Assembly (NCBI GenBank): GCA_031411235.1
Contig: JANOAR010000017.1
Span: forward strand, 1 to 7,031
Direction of reading: 5' to 3'
Length of the DNA: 7,031 nucleotides
DNA from: JANOAR01 sp031411235
GTDB lineage: Bacteria; Verrucomicrobiota; Verrucomicrobiia; Verrucomicrobiales; Verrucomicrobiaceae
Below are positions 1 through 5,619 of this stretch, piece by piece. The notes below the pieces were generated by a model. It made no database searches, was not told the DNA's origin, and saw nothing but the letters and a program-made list of their open reading frames with translations. The stretch's first letter is position 1. Every line of letters starts with the position of its first letter. Both the position numbers and the translations under genes were made by a program.

Positions 1-519
1 TCCAGCTTCTGGCAAAAGATGCGCAAAAGCCTCGGCAGCAAACGCAAGGAACTCAGCCCCGCCCACATCGAGGACATCACCCGCCTCTTTGGCGATTGCA
101 AGGATGTCACCCGCGACGGTGAATCAAAAGGGTCGCAGACCCCCATCTCCCGCATCTTCAAAAACGAAGCCTTCGGCTACCGCACCATCACCGTCGAGCG
201 CCCCGAGCGGGATGGAAAAGGCAACGTCGTCCTCGCCACCAAGGGCAAAGGCAAAGGCCAGCCCGTCCCCGACGCCGCCCTGCGCGACACGGAAAACGTC
301 CCGCTCAGCGAAGACGTGGACACCTATTTTCAGCGTGAGGTTTTGCCCCACGCCGCCGATGCCTGGATCGACCACGAGAAGACGAAGATCGGCTACGAAA
401 TCCCGTTCAACCGCCACTTCTACGTCTTCCAGCCCCCACGCCCGCTGGCCGAGATCGACGCCGAGCTGAAAGGCGTCACCGACCGCATCCTCACCATGAT
501 CGGAGGGCTGACGAAGTGA
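1..519 (+). CDS. hsdM: Type I R-M DNA methyltransferase subunit HsdM, C-terminal part (5' end outside window)
   Basis: The frame is open from the first base and gives the last 172 residues of a type I R-M modification subunit, which with HsdS methylates adenine in the recognition site. What is visible is the conserved C-terminal region of the family. It begins SSFWQKMRKSLGSKRKELS (residues 1-19) and continues with HIEDITRLFGD (22-32), RIFKNEAFGYRTITVERP (51-68), a Lys/Gly-rich stretch (81-87), RDTENVPLSEDVDTYFQREV (95-114) and GYEIPFNRHFYVFQPPRPL (131-149). These blocks are typical of HsdM proteins of the N6-adenine class; recognition is from memory. The SAM-binding and NPPY/F catalytic motifs lie upstream of the window and cannot be checked. 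The gene ends with TGA at 517-519. A toxin-antitoxin pair and a hairpin element separate it from hsdS, although hsdM and hsdS are usually adjacent or overlapping. Confidence 0.93.
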   Translation, partial: SSFWQKMRKSLGSKRKELSPAHIEDITRLFGDCKDVTRDGESKGSQTPISRIFKNEAFGYRTITVERPERDGKGNVVLATKGKGKGQPVPDAALRDTENVPLSEDVDTYFQREVLPHAADAWIDHEKTKIGYEIPFNRHFYVFQPPRPLAEIDAELKGVTDRILTMIGGLTK

Positions 520-539
520 TCAACGTGACTCGAACACGG

Positions 540-568
540 TTGAACAATTCCTGGAAAGGCGGTATCAC
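540..568 (+). promoter_or_regulatory. Possible sigma-70-like promoter for the toxin-antitoxin pair (weak)
   Basis: TTGAAC (540-545) and TATCAC (563-568) are separated by 17 bp, and each matches 4 of 6 consensus bases. Transcription would start near 575, which is the ATG of the antitoxin, so the message would be almost leaderless. The GGAAAGG at 553-559 would then lie inside the promoter spacer rather than act as a ribosome-binding site. This is pattern matching only and could be chance. Confidence 0.2.
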
Positions 569-574
569 CTGCGC

Positions 575-796
575 ATGAACGCCGAATTTGCACCGATCTT
601 CAATCTTGGACGGGCGGAGCGCCTCCAGCTCGTGGAAGACCTCTGGGACAGCATTGCACAGGAAGACGCGCCCCTGGCGCTTTCAAACGCGAAGCGGGAT
701 GAGCTTCGCCGGCGCAAAGAGCGTTTCCTGGCGCGCCCGGCATCGGGGCGCACTTGGGAGCAGGTCAAGGAGCAGGCACGCGCGCAGCATGATTGA
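575..796 (+). CDS. Addiction-module antitoxin (PF09720 / TIGR02574-like)
   Basis: A 73-residue protein resembling the short antitoxins called 'addiction module protein, putative toxin-antitoxin component'. The family pattern is an N-terminal helix with (E/A)ERLxLVExLWDSI, here RAERLQLVEDLWDSIAQ (13-29), then a short acidic/proline linker, a basic helix (AKRDELRRRKERF, 39-51) and a C-terminal TWEQVKE (60-66). Such proteins are labile and bind a RelE/ParE toxin encoded immediately downstream. Here the downstream gene overlaps by 8 bp, the usual arrangement for translational coupling. GGAAAGG at 553-559 is 15 nt from the ATG, rather far for a Shine-Dalgarno sequence. The pair sits between hsdM and hsdS in the same orientation. 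Family assignment is from memory of the pattern. Confidence 0.85.
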   Translation: MNAEFAPIFNLGRAERLQLVEDLWDSIAQEDAPLALSNAKRDELRRRKERFLARPASGRTWEQVKEQARAQHD

Positions 797-1097
797 GCAG
801 GTCATTTACACCCCGGAGGCCGCGCTCGATGCGACGGAATCATACGACTGGTATGAGAGTCGCGAGCCCGGCCTCGGCGAGGATTTTCTGCGCTGCGTCG
901 AGGCCTGTGTGCTCATGATCCGGCGGCACCCGCAGATGTTCCCCGTCGCCGTGGACGAGTTCCGGCGCGCTCTCATCCGCCGCTTCCCCTATGAGATCTT
1001 TTATGAACCAACCGACGACGGCATCATCATCTACTCCGTCTTTCATTGTTCCCAAGACCCGCAAAAGTGGCGGCAGCGCCTCGGCTATGATGTCTGA
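789..1097 (+). CDS. RelE/ParE-family toxin of the type II toxin-antitoxin pair
   Basis: The start is taken at ATG 789, which overlaps the antitoxin stop by 8 bp and gives 102 residues, the normal size for the family. The frame stays open upstream to 588, but that part only shadows the antitoxin gene. The protein begins MIEQVIYTPEAALDATESYD and then shows WYESREPGLGEDFL (22-35), HPQMFPVAVDEFRRALIRRF (48-67), PYEIFYEPTDDGIIIYSVFH and DPQKWRQRL. This follows the RelE/ParE fold pattern: an N-terminal strand and helix with WYExxxPGLGxxFL, then RRALIRRFPYxIFY, then a hydrophobic strand ending in H and DPxxW. Family members either cleave ribosome-bound mRNA or inhibit gyrase; the sequence alone does not say which. 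AAGGAG at 767-772, inside the antitoxin gene, is a possible but distant ribosome-binding site. Confidence 0.88.
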   Translation: MIEQVIYTPEAALDATESYDWYESREPGLGEDFLRCVEACVLMIRRHPQMFPVAVDEFRRALIRRFPYEIFYEPTDDGIIIYSVFHCSQDPQKWRQRLGYDV

Positions 1098-1145
1098 ATC
1101 AAGCCAGTCTCGGTTGGGAGGCCTGACGAAATGAAGACGCACGCC

Positions 1146-1264
1146 GGTAGGGCGGGTTGTCCTCAACCCGCCGTCTTGAGGCCGCAAGGCCTGCGAATGT
1201 CTCAAGTTATCTGCGAAGCCTCACGGCCTGCCACGACGGCGCTTGGAGGACCAAGCGCCCTACC
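1146..1264. repeat. Palindromic intergenic element: two inverted, covarying 30-nt hairpins (REP/BIME-like)
   Basis: Two 30-nt units lie in opposite orientation at 1146-1175 and 1235-1264. Each starts GGTAGGGCG and ends CGCCGTC when read in its own direction. Each folds into a perfect 9-bp stem with a 4-nt loop (arms 1151-1159/1164-1172 and 1238-1246/1251-1259). When aligned, the units differ at six positions, which form exactly three stem pairs (unit positions 10-23, 11-22 and 13-20), so every difference is compensated. The 59 bp between them hold a smaller hairpin, AGGCC-GCAA-GGCCT (1179-1192), and an inverted repeat TGAGGC (1177-1182) / GCCTCA (1218-1223). There is no T-tract, so this is not a standard terminator. 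The layout resembles bacterial REP/BIME elements: short palindromes in inverted pairs between genes. It ends 15 nt before the hsdS ATG, so it would lie in the hsdS leader. Confidence 0.8.
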
Positions 1265-1268
1265 CACT

Positions 1269-1274
1269 GAGGTG
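1269..1274 (+). promoter_or_regulatory. Shine-Dalgarno sequence of hsdS
   Basis: GAGGTG lies 5 nt before ATG 1280 and fixes that start for hsdS. It begins only 5 nt after the right-hand hairpin of the upstream palindromic element, so folding of that hairpin could affect ribosome access. That effect is inference. Confidence 0.6.
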
Positions 1275-1279
1275 CCCGC

Positions 1280-2542
1280 ATGAGCTTCCCGCGGTATCCG
1301 AGCTACAAGGACAGCGGCGTGGAGTGGCTGGGGGAGGTGCCGGGGCATTGGGAGACATGCGCCGTAAAGCGCATCGTTCGGATGCAAAGTGGGGCATCAA
1401 TCACGGCGGAAAGCATTGAGGAAACCGGTGACTTTCCCGTTTTTGGTGGCAACAGCCTGCGCGGCTACACGTCTGCATTCACCCACGATGGCGAGTTCGT
1501 TCTGGTCGGACGGCAAGGCGCGCTTTGCGGTAACATCAATTACGCTACCGGCAGGTTCTGGGCGTCAGAGCACGCTGTGGTTGCTTCGCCGGTTGCTCCC
1601 GTCGCGACTCGTTGGCTGGGCGAGATGCTGCGGGCGATGAATCTCAATCAGTATTCCGTTTCCGCCGCACAACCGGGTCTGTCGGTCGATCTCGTCGCCA
1701 ACCTACGGACGGTTTGGCCTCCACTCTCCGAGCAAACCGCCATCGCCGCGTTTCTGGACCGGGAGACGGGGAAGATTGATGAGCTGGTGGCGGAGCAGCG
1801 GCGGCTGATGGAGCTGCTGAAAGAGAAACGCCAGGCCGTCATCTCCCACGCCGTCACCCGCGGCCTGAACCCCGCCGCCCCCCTCAAACCCTCCGGCATA
1901 GAATGGCTCGGGGAGGTGCCGGAGCATTGGGAAGTCACGCGAGTTGCCAATGTGTTCCGCGAAGTCGCAGAAGCGGGAACCGATGACCTACCGATTCTCA
2001 GCGTGTCCATTCATCACGGCGTTTCTGATCAAGAGATCGACGAAGAAGACATGGAGCGGAAGGTCACGCGGAGTGACGACCGTACCAAATACAAACAGGT
2101 CGCGCCCGGCGATCTTGTTTACAATATGATGCGTGCATGGCAGGGCGGGTTTGGAACGGTGACAGTCGCCGGAATGGTCAGTCCTGCCTATGTCGTAGCG
2201 CGGCCCAAGCGGTCTTTAGAGACGGCCTACGTGGAGCATTTGCTGCGCACGCCTCAAGCGATCGAGCAGATGCGCCGCCACTCGCGCGGCGTGACGGATT
2301 TTCGGCTCCGCCTTTATTGGGATGAGTTCAAGAATCTCGCCGTCTTGGTGCCGCCACAAGATGAAGCGAAAGCCATCTGTGCCCACATCGCTGAGATGCA
2401 TGACTTGTTCCAAAACATGACCACCGTAAGCGAGCAAGCCATCGACCTGCTGCAAGAACGCCGGACCGCGCTGATCTCCGCCGCCGTCACCGGCCAGATC
2501 GACGTGCGAACGAAGGTTGCCAGTGTCCTGGAGTCCGAGTAA
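1280..2542 (+). CDS. hsdS: Type I R-M specificity subunit HsdS
   Basis: A 420-residue specificity subunit, which directs the HsdM/HsdR complex to a bipartite DNA target. It has the classic two-half layout. Each half opens with a near-identical block: SGVEWLGEVPGHWE (12-25) and SGIEWLGEVPEHWE (205-218), also similar as DNA at 1313-1354 and 1892-1933. Target-recognition domain 1 covers about 26-148 and ends WPPLSEQ. The central conserved region, about 149-196, includes IAAFLDRETGKIDELV and LLKEKRQAVISHAVTRGL and would form the long spacer helix. Target-recognition domain 2 covers about 219-358 and ends VLVPPQDE. The C-terminal conserved region, about 359-410, ends AIDLLQERRTALISAAVTG. Length and domain order are normal and the gene looks intact. 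Residues 387-410 are encoded by a 71-bp stretch repeated downstream (4118-4188, and 40 bp of it at 6385-6424). The start is supported by GAGGTG at 1269-1274. Confidence 0.96.
   Translation: MSFPRYPSYKDSGVEWLGEVPGHWETCAVKRIVRMQSGASITAESIEETGDFPVFGGNSLRGYTSAFTHDGEFVLVGRQGALCGNINYATGRFWASEHAVVASPVAPVATRWLGEMLRAMNLNQYSVSAAQPGLSVDLVANLRTVWPPLSEQTAIAAFLDRETGKIDELVAEQRRLMELLKEKRQAVISHAVTRGLNPAAPLKPSGIEWLGEVPEHWEVTRVANVFREVAEAGTDDLPILSVSIHHGVSDQEIDEEDMERKVTRSDDRTKYKQVAPGDLVYNMMRAWQGGFGTVTVAGMVSPAYVVARPKRSLETAYVEHLLRTPQAIEQMRRHSRGVTDFRLRLYWDEFKNLAVLVPPQDEAKAICAHIAEMHDLFQNMTTVSEQAIDLLQERRTALISAAVTGQIDVRTKVASVLESE
2438..2508 (+). repeat. hsdS-tail direct repeat, copy A (inside live hsdS)
   Basis: This 71-bp stretch encodes HsdS residues 387-410. 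It matches 4118-4188 at a fixed offset of 1680 bp, with one mismatch (2462 C against 4142 A). Its part 2466-2505 is identical to 6385-6424. This is the functional copy, in frame in hsdS. Confidence 0.95.
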
Positions 2543-2545
2543 AGT
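2517..2545 (+). promoter_or_regulatory. Possible internal promoter for the 2566-4088 gene pair
   Basis: TTGCCA (2517-2522, 5 of 6 consensus bases) and TAAAGT (2540-2545, 4 of 6) have a 17-bp spacer and overlap the end of hsdS. A start near 2552 would leave a leader of about 14 nt before ATG 2566. It would let the cargo pair be expressed independently of hsdS. This rests on consensus matching only. Confidence 0.3.
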
Positions 2546-2565
2546 TTCCCATCTCTTTTGAATTC

Positions 2566-2946
2566 ATGAGCTACCGCGAACCATTGCCCGAAAGCTGCCC
2601 ACCCGATTCTTCGGTGGAAATTGTTTCGGAAACGCGTGTCTTTCGTTTGGTGAAGGCATGTCCAGCAACCCCGGATGATTTCTGCTCCCAACGAGCCCAA
2701 AAGCCACAGGCTGTGTTCAAGGGAGTCACCGAGTGTCAGGCGCGCGGTTTGTCCGTATTCACGGACCGGCAGGATGCCGTGCAGAAAGCGCTGCTCCTGC
2801 CACGGTTTCGTGGTTTTCAAGTCTGCCCTGTCCGACTCGTTGCCGGAGCCGGACGAATCCAACAAACATTCCAGCCAAGTCATCATACTTGGTGGCCGCT
2901 GGCGGCGTTTGATATTCTGGCGCATTGTGAAATGGAGGCCGCATGA
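2566..2946 (+). CDS. Uncharacterised 126-aa protein, first gene of a two-gene unit
   Basis: I do not recognise a named family. Evidence that it is a real gene is its position: it starts 23 nt after hsdS, and its TGA (2944-2946) overlaps the next ATG (2943-2945) in an ATGA junction typical of coupled partner genes. The next gene's ribosome-binding site lies inside it. The protein has six cysteines (11, 32, 40, 57, 87, 121), though not in a clear zinc-ribbon pattern. A compact middle reads VFRLVKACPATPDDFCSQ (25-42) and FKGVTECQARGLSVFTD (51-67), and it has an aromatic, His-rich end SHHTWWPLAAFD (105-116). There is no signal peptide or membrane segment, so it is probably cytoplasmic. No clear Shine-Dalgarno precedes ATG 2566; ATG 2675 in another frame lacks the coupling logic. 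It is probably an obligate partner of the 381-aa protein. Function is unknown. Confidence 0.68.
   Translation: MSYREPLPESCPPDSSVEIVSETRVFRLVKACPATPDDFCSQRAQKPQAVFKGVTECQARGLSVFTDRQDAVQKALLLPRFRGFQVCPVRLVAGAGRIQQTFQPSHHTWWPLAAFDILAHCEMEAA
2934..2938 (+). promoter_or_regulatory. Shine-Dalgarno sequence of the 381-aa gene
   Basis: GGAGG ends 4 nt before ATG 2943 and lies inside the last codons of the 126-aa gene. It fixes the start of the downstream gene and supports coupled translation of the pair. Confidence 0.6.
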
Positions 2947-4088
2947 AAACCATCCAACACGTCCAGACCCTCTTCTATTATGATGGGCCGCAGGTCTTTG
3001 AAGCCCGCGATGCCATCGGCGGGCATTATGTGGCGGTGATGGTGGAGCCTGAGAATGAGCATGACCGCTACCTGGTCGCCGGTGTGGCTCCTGAACAGCT
3101 CCGGGAGTTTCGTTCCGGGAAACTGGACCTGCGCTCGTTGATGCTGGATGGCGGGGACGGAGCATGGCATCTGGCCATGGTCGAAGAAGAGCTGGATCGC
3201 CCGCTGAAACTGGTGACGCAAACGGCTCCCATTCTCTCCAGCGGATTGCTGCCGGAACCTGGGTTCTTGCTTCATACGAGTCCTACCACCGAGCTGGCAC
3301 TACAGGAGGCCCGCGCACGCAACAACTTGGTGATGGAGGTCTCAGTGGAGCCACCAGAAGCGGCGCAGGAGCACCGGATACGGGTTTCAACTTTCGCCGG
3401 ACTATTGGTTCACATCCAAACCTTGGTGAAGCACGCTTACGGTGCTGCTTTGCGTGAGCTGTCGCTGGAAACACGCCGTGCCATTGACCGTTCGGAGGCG
3501 CACTTACTTGATGTTGTGATCCCGGCAGCACCGGGTTCATTCCGAGTGTTTCTGGAAGCGGCAAAGCACCCTGACATGCTCGGACAAAGTGAACTTGAGC
3601 GCGCTTTGGAACGTGTGGATGCGCTGTTTGCCAACGCCTCAGATCCTGTGGCAGCGCTGGCAACCGTCAAAGCGCATCGTGGACATCTCGCTGGTGCCTA
3701 CTTGCGTCTTCTGCGTTTTCTGGTGCAGCACAAGACGGGACTTCGCTACTCCTGGGCACAACCAACACTGATCAAGTCGAACAGCGGCGGAGTCACCGAA
3801 GGGGAGGCTGGTCCGCTCATTGAAGCGTTCTCTGGGATTTCCAATCTCACTTCGGAGTCTGTTGAACTCACGGGTGCTCTTGAAAGAGCCGATGTGGTGA
3901 GCGGTGCCTGGCGTTTGCAGACGGTGGAAGGTCCGTTTTCTGGGAAGATCAAAGAAGGGGGGCCAAGTCTGGAAGGACTCAAACTCGGCGGCTCCTATCG
4001 CTTCTCGTGTGTCGAAGAGATTGAGGAGATGGAAGGCACAGGGCGGGAGCAGCGGACGCTCTTCCTCGTCGAACGTGAACCCGTGTGA
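2943..4088 (+). CDS. Uncharacterised 381-aa protein, possible DUF6575 family
   Basis: The start ATG overlaps the stop of the 126-aa gene and has GGAGG 4 nt upstream. The first ~70 residues (LFYYDGPQVFEARD at 10-23, then YVAVMVEPENEHDRYLVAGV, then LREFRSGKLDLRSLML) resemble, from memory, the N-terminal beta-rich domain annotated DUF6575, in which a 'YYDxPxxFxARD' strand pair is followed by an Arg-Ser-Gly-Lys-(I/L)-Asp-Leu-Arg segment. The middle is helical and Leu/Ala-rich, for example LERALERVDALFA and the AGAYLRLLRFLVQHK segment. The last ~70 residues form a second beta-rich region (GAWRLQTVEGPFSGKI ... YRFSCVEEIEEME). I see no Walker, nuclease or methylase motif, signal peptide or membrane helix. 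The stop overlaps the GTG that could begin the HsdS-tail fragment. Its place among anti-phage genes makes a defence role plausible, but that is only inference. Gene reality is near certain; the family is not. Confidence 0.9.
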   Translation: MKTIQHVQTLFYYDGPQVFEARDAIGGHYVAVMVEPENEHDRYLVAGVAPEQLREFRSGKLDLRSLMLDGGDGAWHLAMVEEELDRPLKLVTQTAPILSSGLLPEPGFLLHTSPTTELALQEARARNNLVMEVSVEPPEAAQEHRIRVSTFAGLLVHIQTLVKHAYGAALRELSLETRRAIDRSEAHLLDVVIPAAPGSFRVFLEAAKHPDMLGQSELERALERVDALFANASDPVAALATVKAHRGHLAGAYLRLLRFLVQHKTGLRYSWAQPTLIKSNSGGVTEGEAGPLIEAFSGISNLTSESVELTGALERADVVSGAWRLQTVEGPFSGKIKEGGPSLEGLKLGGSYRFSCVEEIEEMEGTGREQRTLFLVEREPV

Positions 4089-4117
4089 TCAACACCCTCA
4101 CCACCGAAGCCCAGCGC

Positions 4118-4188
4118 GCCATCGACCTGCTGCAAGAACGCAGGACCGCGCTGATCTCCGCCGCCGTCACCGGCCAGATCGACGTGCG
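4118..4188 (+). repeat. hsdS-tail direct repeat, copy B
   Basis: 70 of 71 bases match 2438-2508. The same reading frame is kept relative to the HsdS protein. Bases 4146-4185 are identical to copy C at 6385-6424. Confidence 0.95.
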
Positions 4189-4190
4189 GG

Positions 4191-4205
4191 AGGTTGTGAC
4201 AACCT
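4191..4205. repeat. 15-bp perfect palindrome just after repeat copy B
   Basis: AGGTTGT, a central G, then ACAACCT gives 7-bp arms with perfect symmetry, beginning 2 nt after the repeat ends. A related AGGTTG follows copy A (2514-2519) and AGGT follows copy C (6428-6431), but without the second arm. It could be an operator for the genes downstream or part of a recombination site. It is too short to exclude chance. Confidence 0.4.
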
Positions 4206-4254
4206 GACCTGGAAGATTGCCAATTTCACCTGCCAGCCCTAGTCTAGCCACCAC

Positions 4255-5619
4255 ATGAGAATTGACCGCATCAGCATTCGGAACTTCAAAGGGTTTGAGG
4301 AGCGCACTCTGCACTTCCCGCGTCCGCTAGAAGCTGCCACAGGAAGCAATGGCTCAGTGCATGTGGTGATCGGTGATAATGGAACGGTAAAAACGACCGC
4401 GCTGGACGCACTGGCTGTGGCGATGGGGATCTGGCATGTGGCCTGCAAAGGATACGGGAGCCGAGGCATCGAGGACGAGGAGGTGAGAGTGCTGGTGGAC
4501 GGGCAGAATGGGCGTGTGTCCTTTGTGCCAGCCGGAGAAGTCATGGTTGCTGTCAGGGGCGAAATCGACGGGAAGACAGCAGGCTGGGCGCGGTCCCGCA
4601 AAAACTTGGACAAGAACACCGTCAATGCACTGGTGGAAGGGACAGCCGATGGCTTGGATCTGGCGCGTGGGCTGGTAAAACAGACGCAGGAGCCGAAGTC
4701 ACAAGCCGTCCTGCCGGTGCTGGCCTACTACGGTGCGGGCCGCCTTTGGTTGGAACCCAACGCTCCAAAGAAAGCCAAGGACGGAGCCCCGAAGCAGGAC
4801 AAAGCTGATCTACTGCGCTATGCGCCCTACCGGGGCTGTCTGGACTCGCGGTGCCGTGCGCGTGATCTCAATCAATGGCTGCTCGACCATGACTGGGATG
4901 CCTACCAGGCGGGGGAGCCTGATCCTAGCTACGAACTGGTGAAGAAAGCGCTGCTGAAATGCCTTCCGAACGCCACACGGCTGCGTTTCGCCCCCAAGAT
5001 GAAGGAAGTGACGGTGGACTTTGATAAGAGAGAGGAGCAGGCCTTTTCCAACCTGAGCGACGGCCAACGGAACATGCTGGCGCTGGTGGGTGATCTGGCG
5101 GTGAAGGCTGTGCGTCTGAATCATGCACAGCTCGGTGAGGAAACGTTCAAGCAGACGCCAGGCATCGTCCTTATCGACGAGATCGACCTGCATCTGCACC
5201 CCACTTGGCAGCGCGTGGTATTGGAAAACCTGCGCACGGTATTCCCAAACCTTCAGTTCATCGCCACCACGCACTCGCCCTTCATCGTGCAGACGCTGCG
5301 CGAAGGTGAACTGGTCATGCTGGAAGGCCAGCCCGTGCCTCAAACGAACAACCTCGGAATCGAGAAGATTTCCCGTGGACTCATGGGCGTGGAGCGTCCT
5401 GAAGTGAGCCCAGTTTACAGTCATCAAGTGGCGGCAGCCAAAGAATACTTGCTCACGTTGGAAGCGGCGGCGACTGCCCCCGAGGAGAAGCTGCGCCAAT
5501 ACCTGGACCGCCTGTCCCAGGGGATCGACGAGTTTGCCGACAATCCTGCTTACCAAGCGTTTCTGGAGTTAAAACGGGAGGGCAAACTCGGGGCCAGACT
5601 CCGCAATGGCAATCACTAA
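4255..5619 (+). CDS. ptuA: AAA/ABC-type ATPase of a Septu-like pair (PtuA-like), altered Walker A
   Basis: A 454-residue OLD/RecF-style ATPase. The N-terminus, IRNFKGFEERTLHF (8-21), is the usual strand before the P-loop. The Walker A region reads VIGDNGTVKTTALDALAV (38-55); the normally invariant Gly before the Lys is Val45 (codon GTA 4387-4389). The rest is canonical: YYGAGRLW (158-165), PYRGCLDSR (191-199), ABC signature LSDGQ (267-271), Walker B GIVLIDEIDLHLHP with D308/E309 (303-316), and H-loop ATTHSP with H340 (337-342). Its gene overlaps by 14 bp an HNH nuclease gene whose protein has the PtuB/TIGR02646 pattern. This matches the Septu anti-phage system, in which PtuA ATPase and PtuB nuclease form one complex. 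There is no clear Shine-Dalgarno before ATG 4255. ATP binding may be impaired by G45V unless the family tolerates it or this is a base-call error. Confidence 0.88.
   Translation: MRIDRISIRNFKGFEERTLHFPRPLEAATGSNGSVHVVIGDNGTVKTTALDALAVAMGIWHVACKGYGSRGIEDEEVRVLVDGQNGRVSFVPAGEVMVAVRGEIDGKTAGWARSRKNLDKNTVNALVEGTADGLDLARGLVKQTQEPKSQAVLPVLAYYGAGRLWLEPNAPKKAKDGAPKQDKADLLRYAPYRGCLDSRCRARDLNQWLLDHDWDAYQAGEPDPSYELVKKALLKCLPNATRLRFAPKMKEVTVDFDKREEQAFSNLSDGQRNMLALVGDLAVKAVRLNHAQLGEETFKQTPGIVLIDEIDLHLHPTWQRVVLENLRTVFPNLQFIATTHSPFIVQTLREGELVMLEGQPVPQTNNLGIEKISRGLMGVERPEVSPVYSHQVAAAKEYLLTLEAAATAPEEKLRQYLDRLSQGIDEFADNPAYQAFLELKREGKLGARLRNGNH

Larger units (their letters stand above)
4085..4207 (+). pseudogene. 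hsdS 3'-end fragment (40 codons), scar between the unknown gene pair and the Septu-like genes
   Basis: Read from GTG 4085, which overlaps the preceding stop (4086-4088), this frame gives 40 residues that are clearly an HsdS C-terminus: LTTEAQRAIDLLQERRTAL, then ISAAVTGQIDVRE, ending VVTT and a TGA at 4205-4207. No recognition domain precedes it, so it cannot work as a specificity subunit. It aligns without gaps to live hsdS residues 376-410, but upstream of 4118 the DNA has diverged, while 4118-4188 is almost identical. It is therefore a remnant of an hsdS end, either duplicated or imported with a cassette. Whether the little frame is translated is unknown; the GTGA junction would allow it. 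Confidence 0.85.

Noticed and set aside
588..788. Upstream extension of the toxin reading frame to an ATG at 588
   Set aside because: It overlaps the antitoxin gene out of frame, has an Arg/Ser-rich shadow composition, and would make the toxin much longer than its family. ATG 789 gives the normal length and coupling.
1151..1259. Hairpins before hsdS as rho-independent terminators
   Set aside because: Neither stem is followed by a T-tract on either strand, and the right one leads straight into the hsdS Shine-Dalgarno.
2675..2983. Alternative + strand frame of 102 codons overlapping the 126-aa gene
   Set aside because: It runs into the 381-aa gene out of frame, and its Ser/Arg-rich composition is typical of a shadow. 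The 126-aa frame has the ATGA coupling to the next gene.
2314..3165. Long open frame on the - strand (283 codons) across the hsdS end and the unknown genes
   Set aside because: It runs opposite to hsdS and the well-supported gene pair. Its translation is low-complexity, with many Arg/His/Pro and no recognisable domain, as expected from an antisense frame in GC-rich coding DNA.
516..4093. Shared GTGATCAAC at the hsdM stop (516-524) and at the start of the hsdS fragment (4085-4093)
   Set aside because: A 9-bp match is expected many times by chance in 7 kb, and the flanks do not align.
4810..5556. Long open frame on the - strand (248 codons) under the ATPase gene
   Set aside because: It is the antisense of clear ATPase motifs (signature, Walker B, H-loop), so it is a shadow of codon bias.
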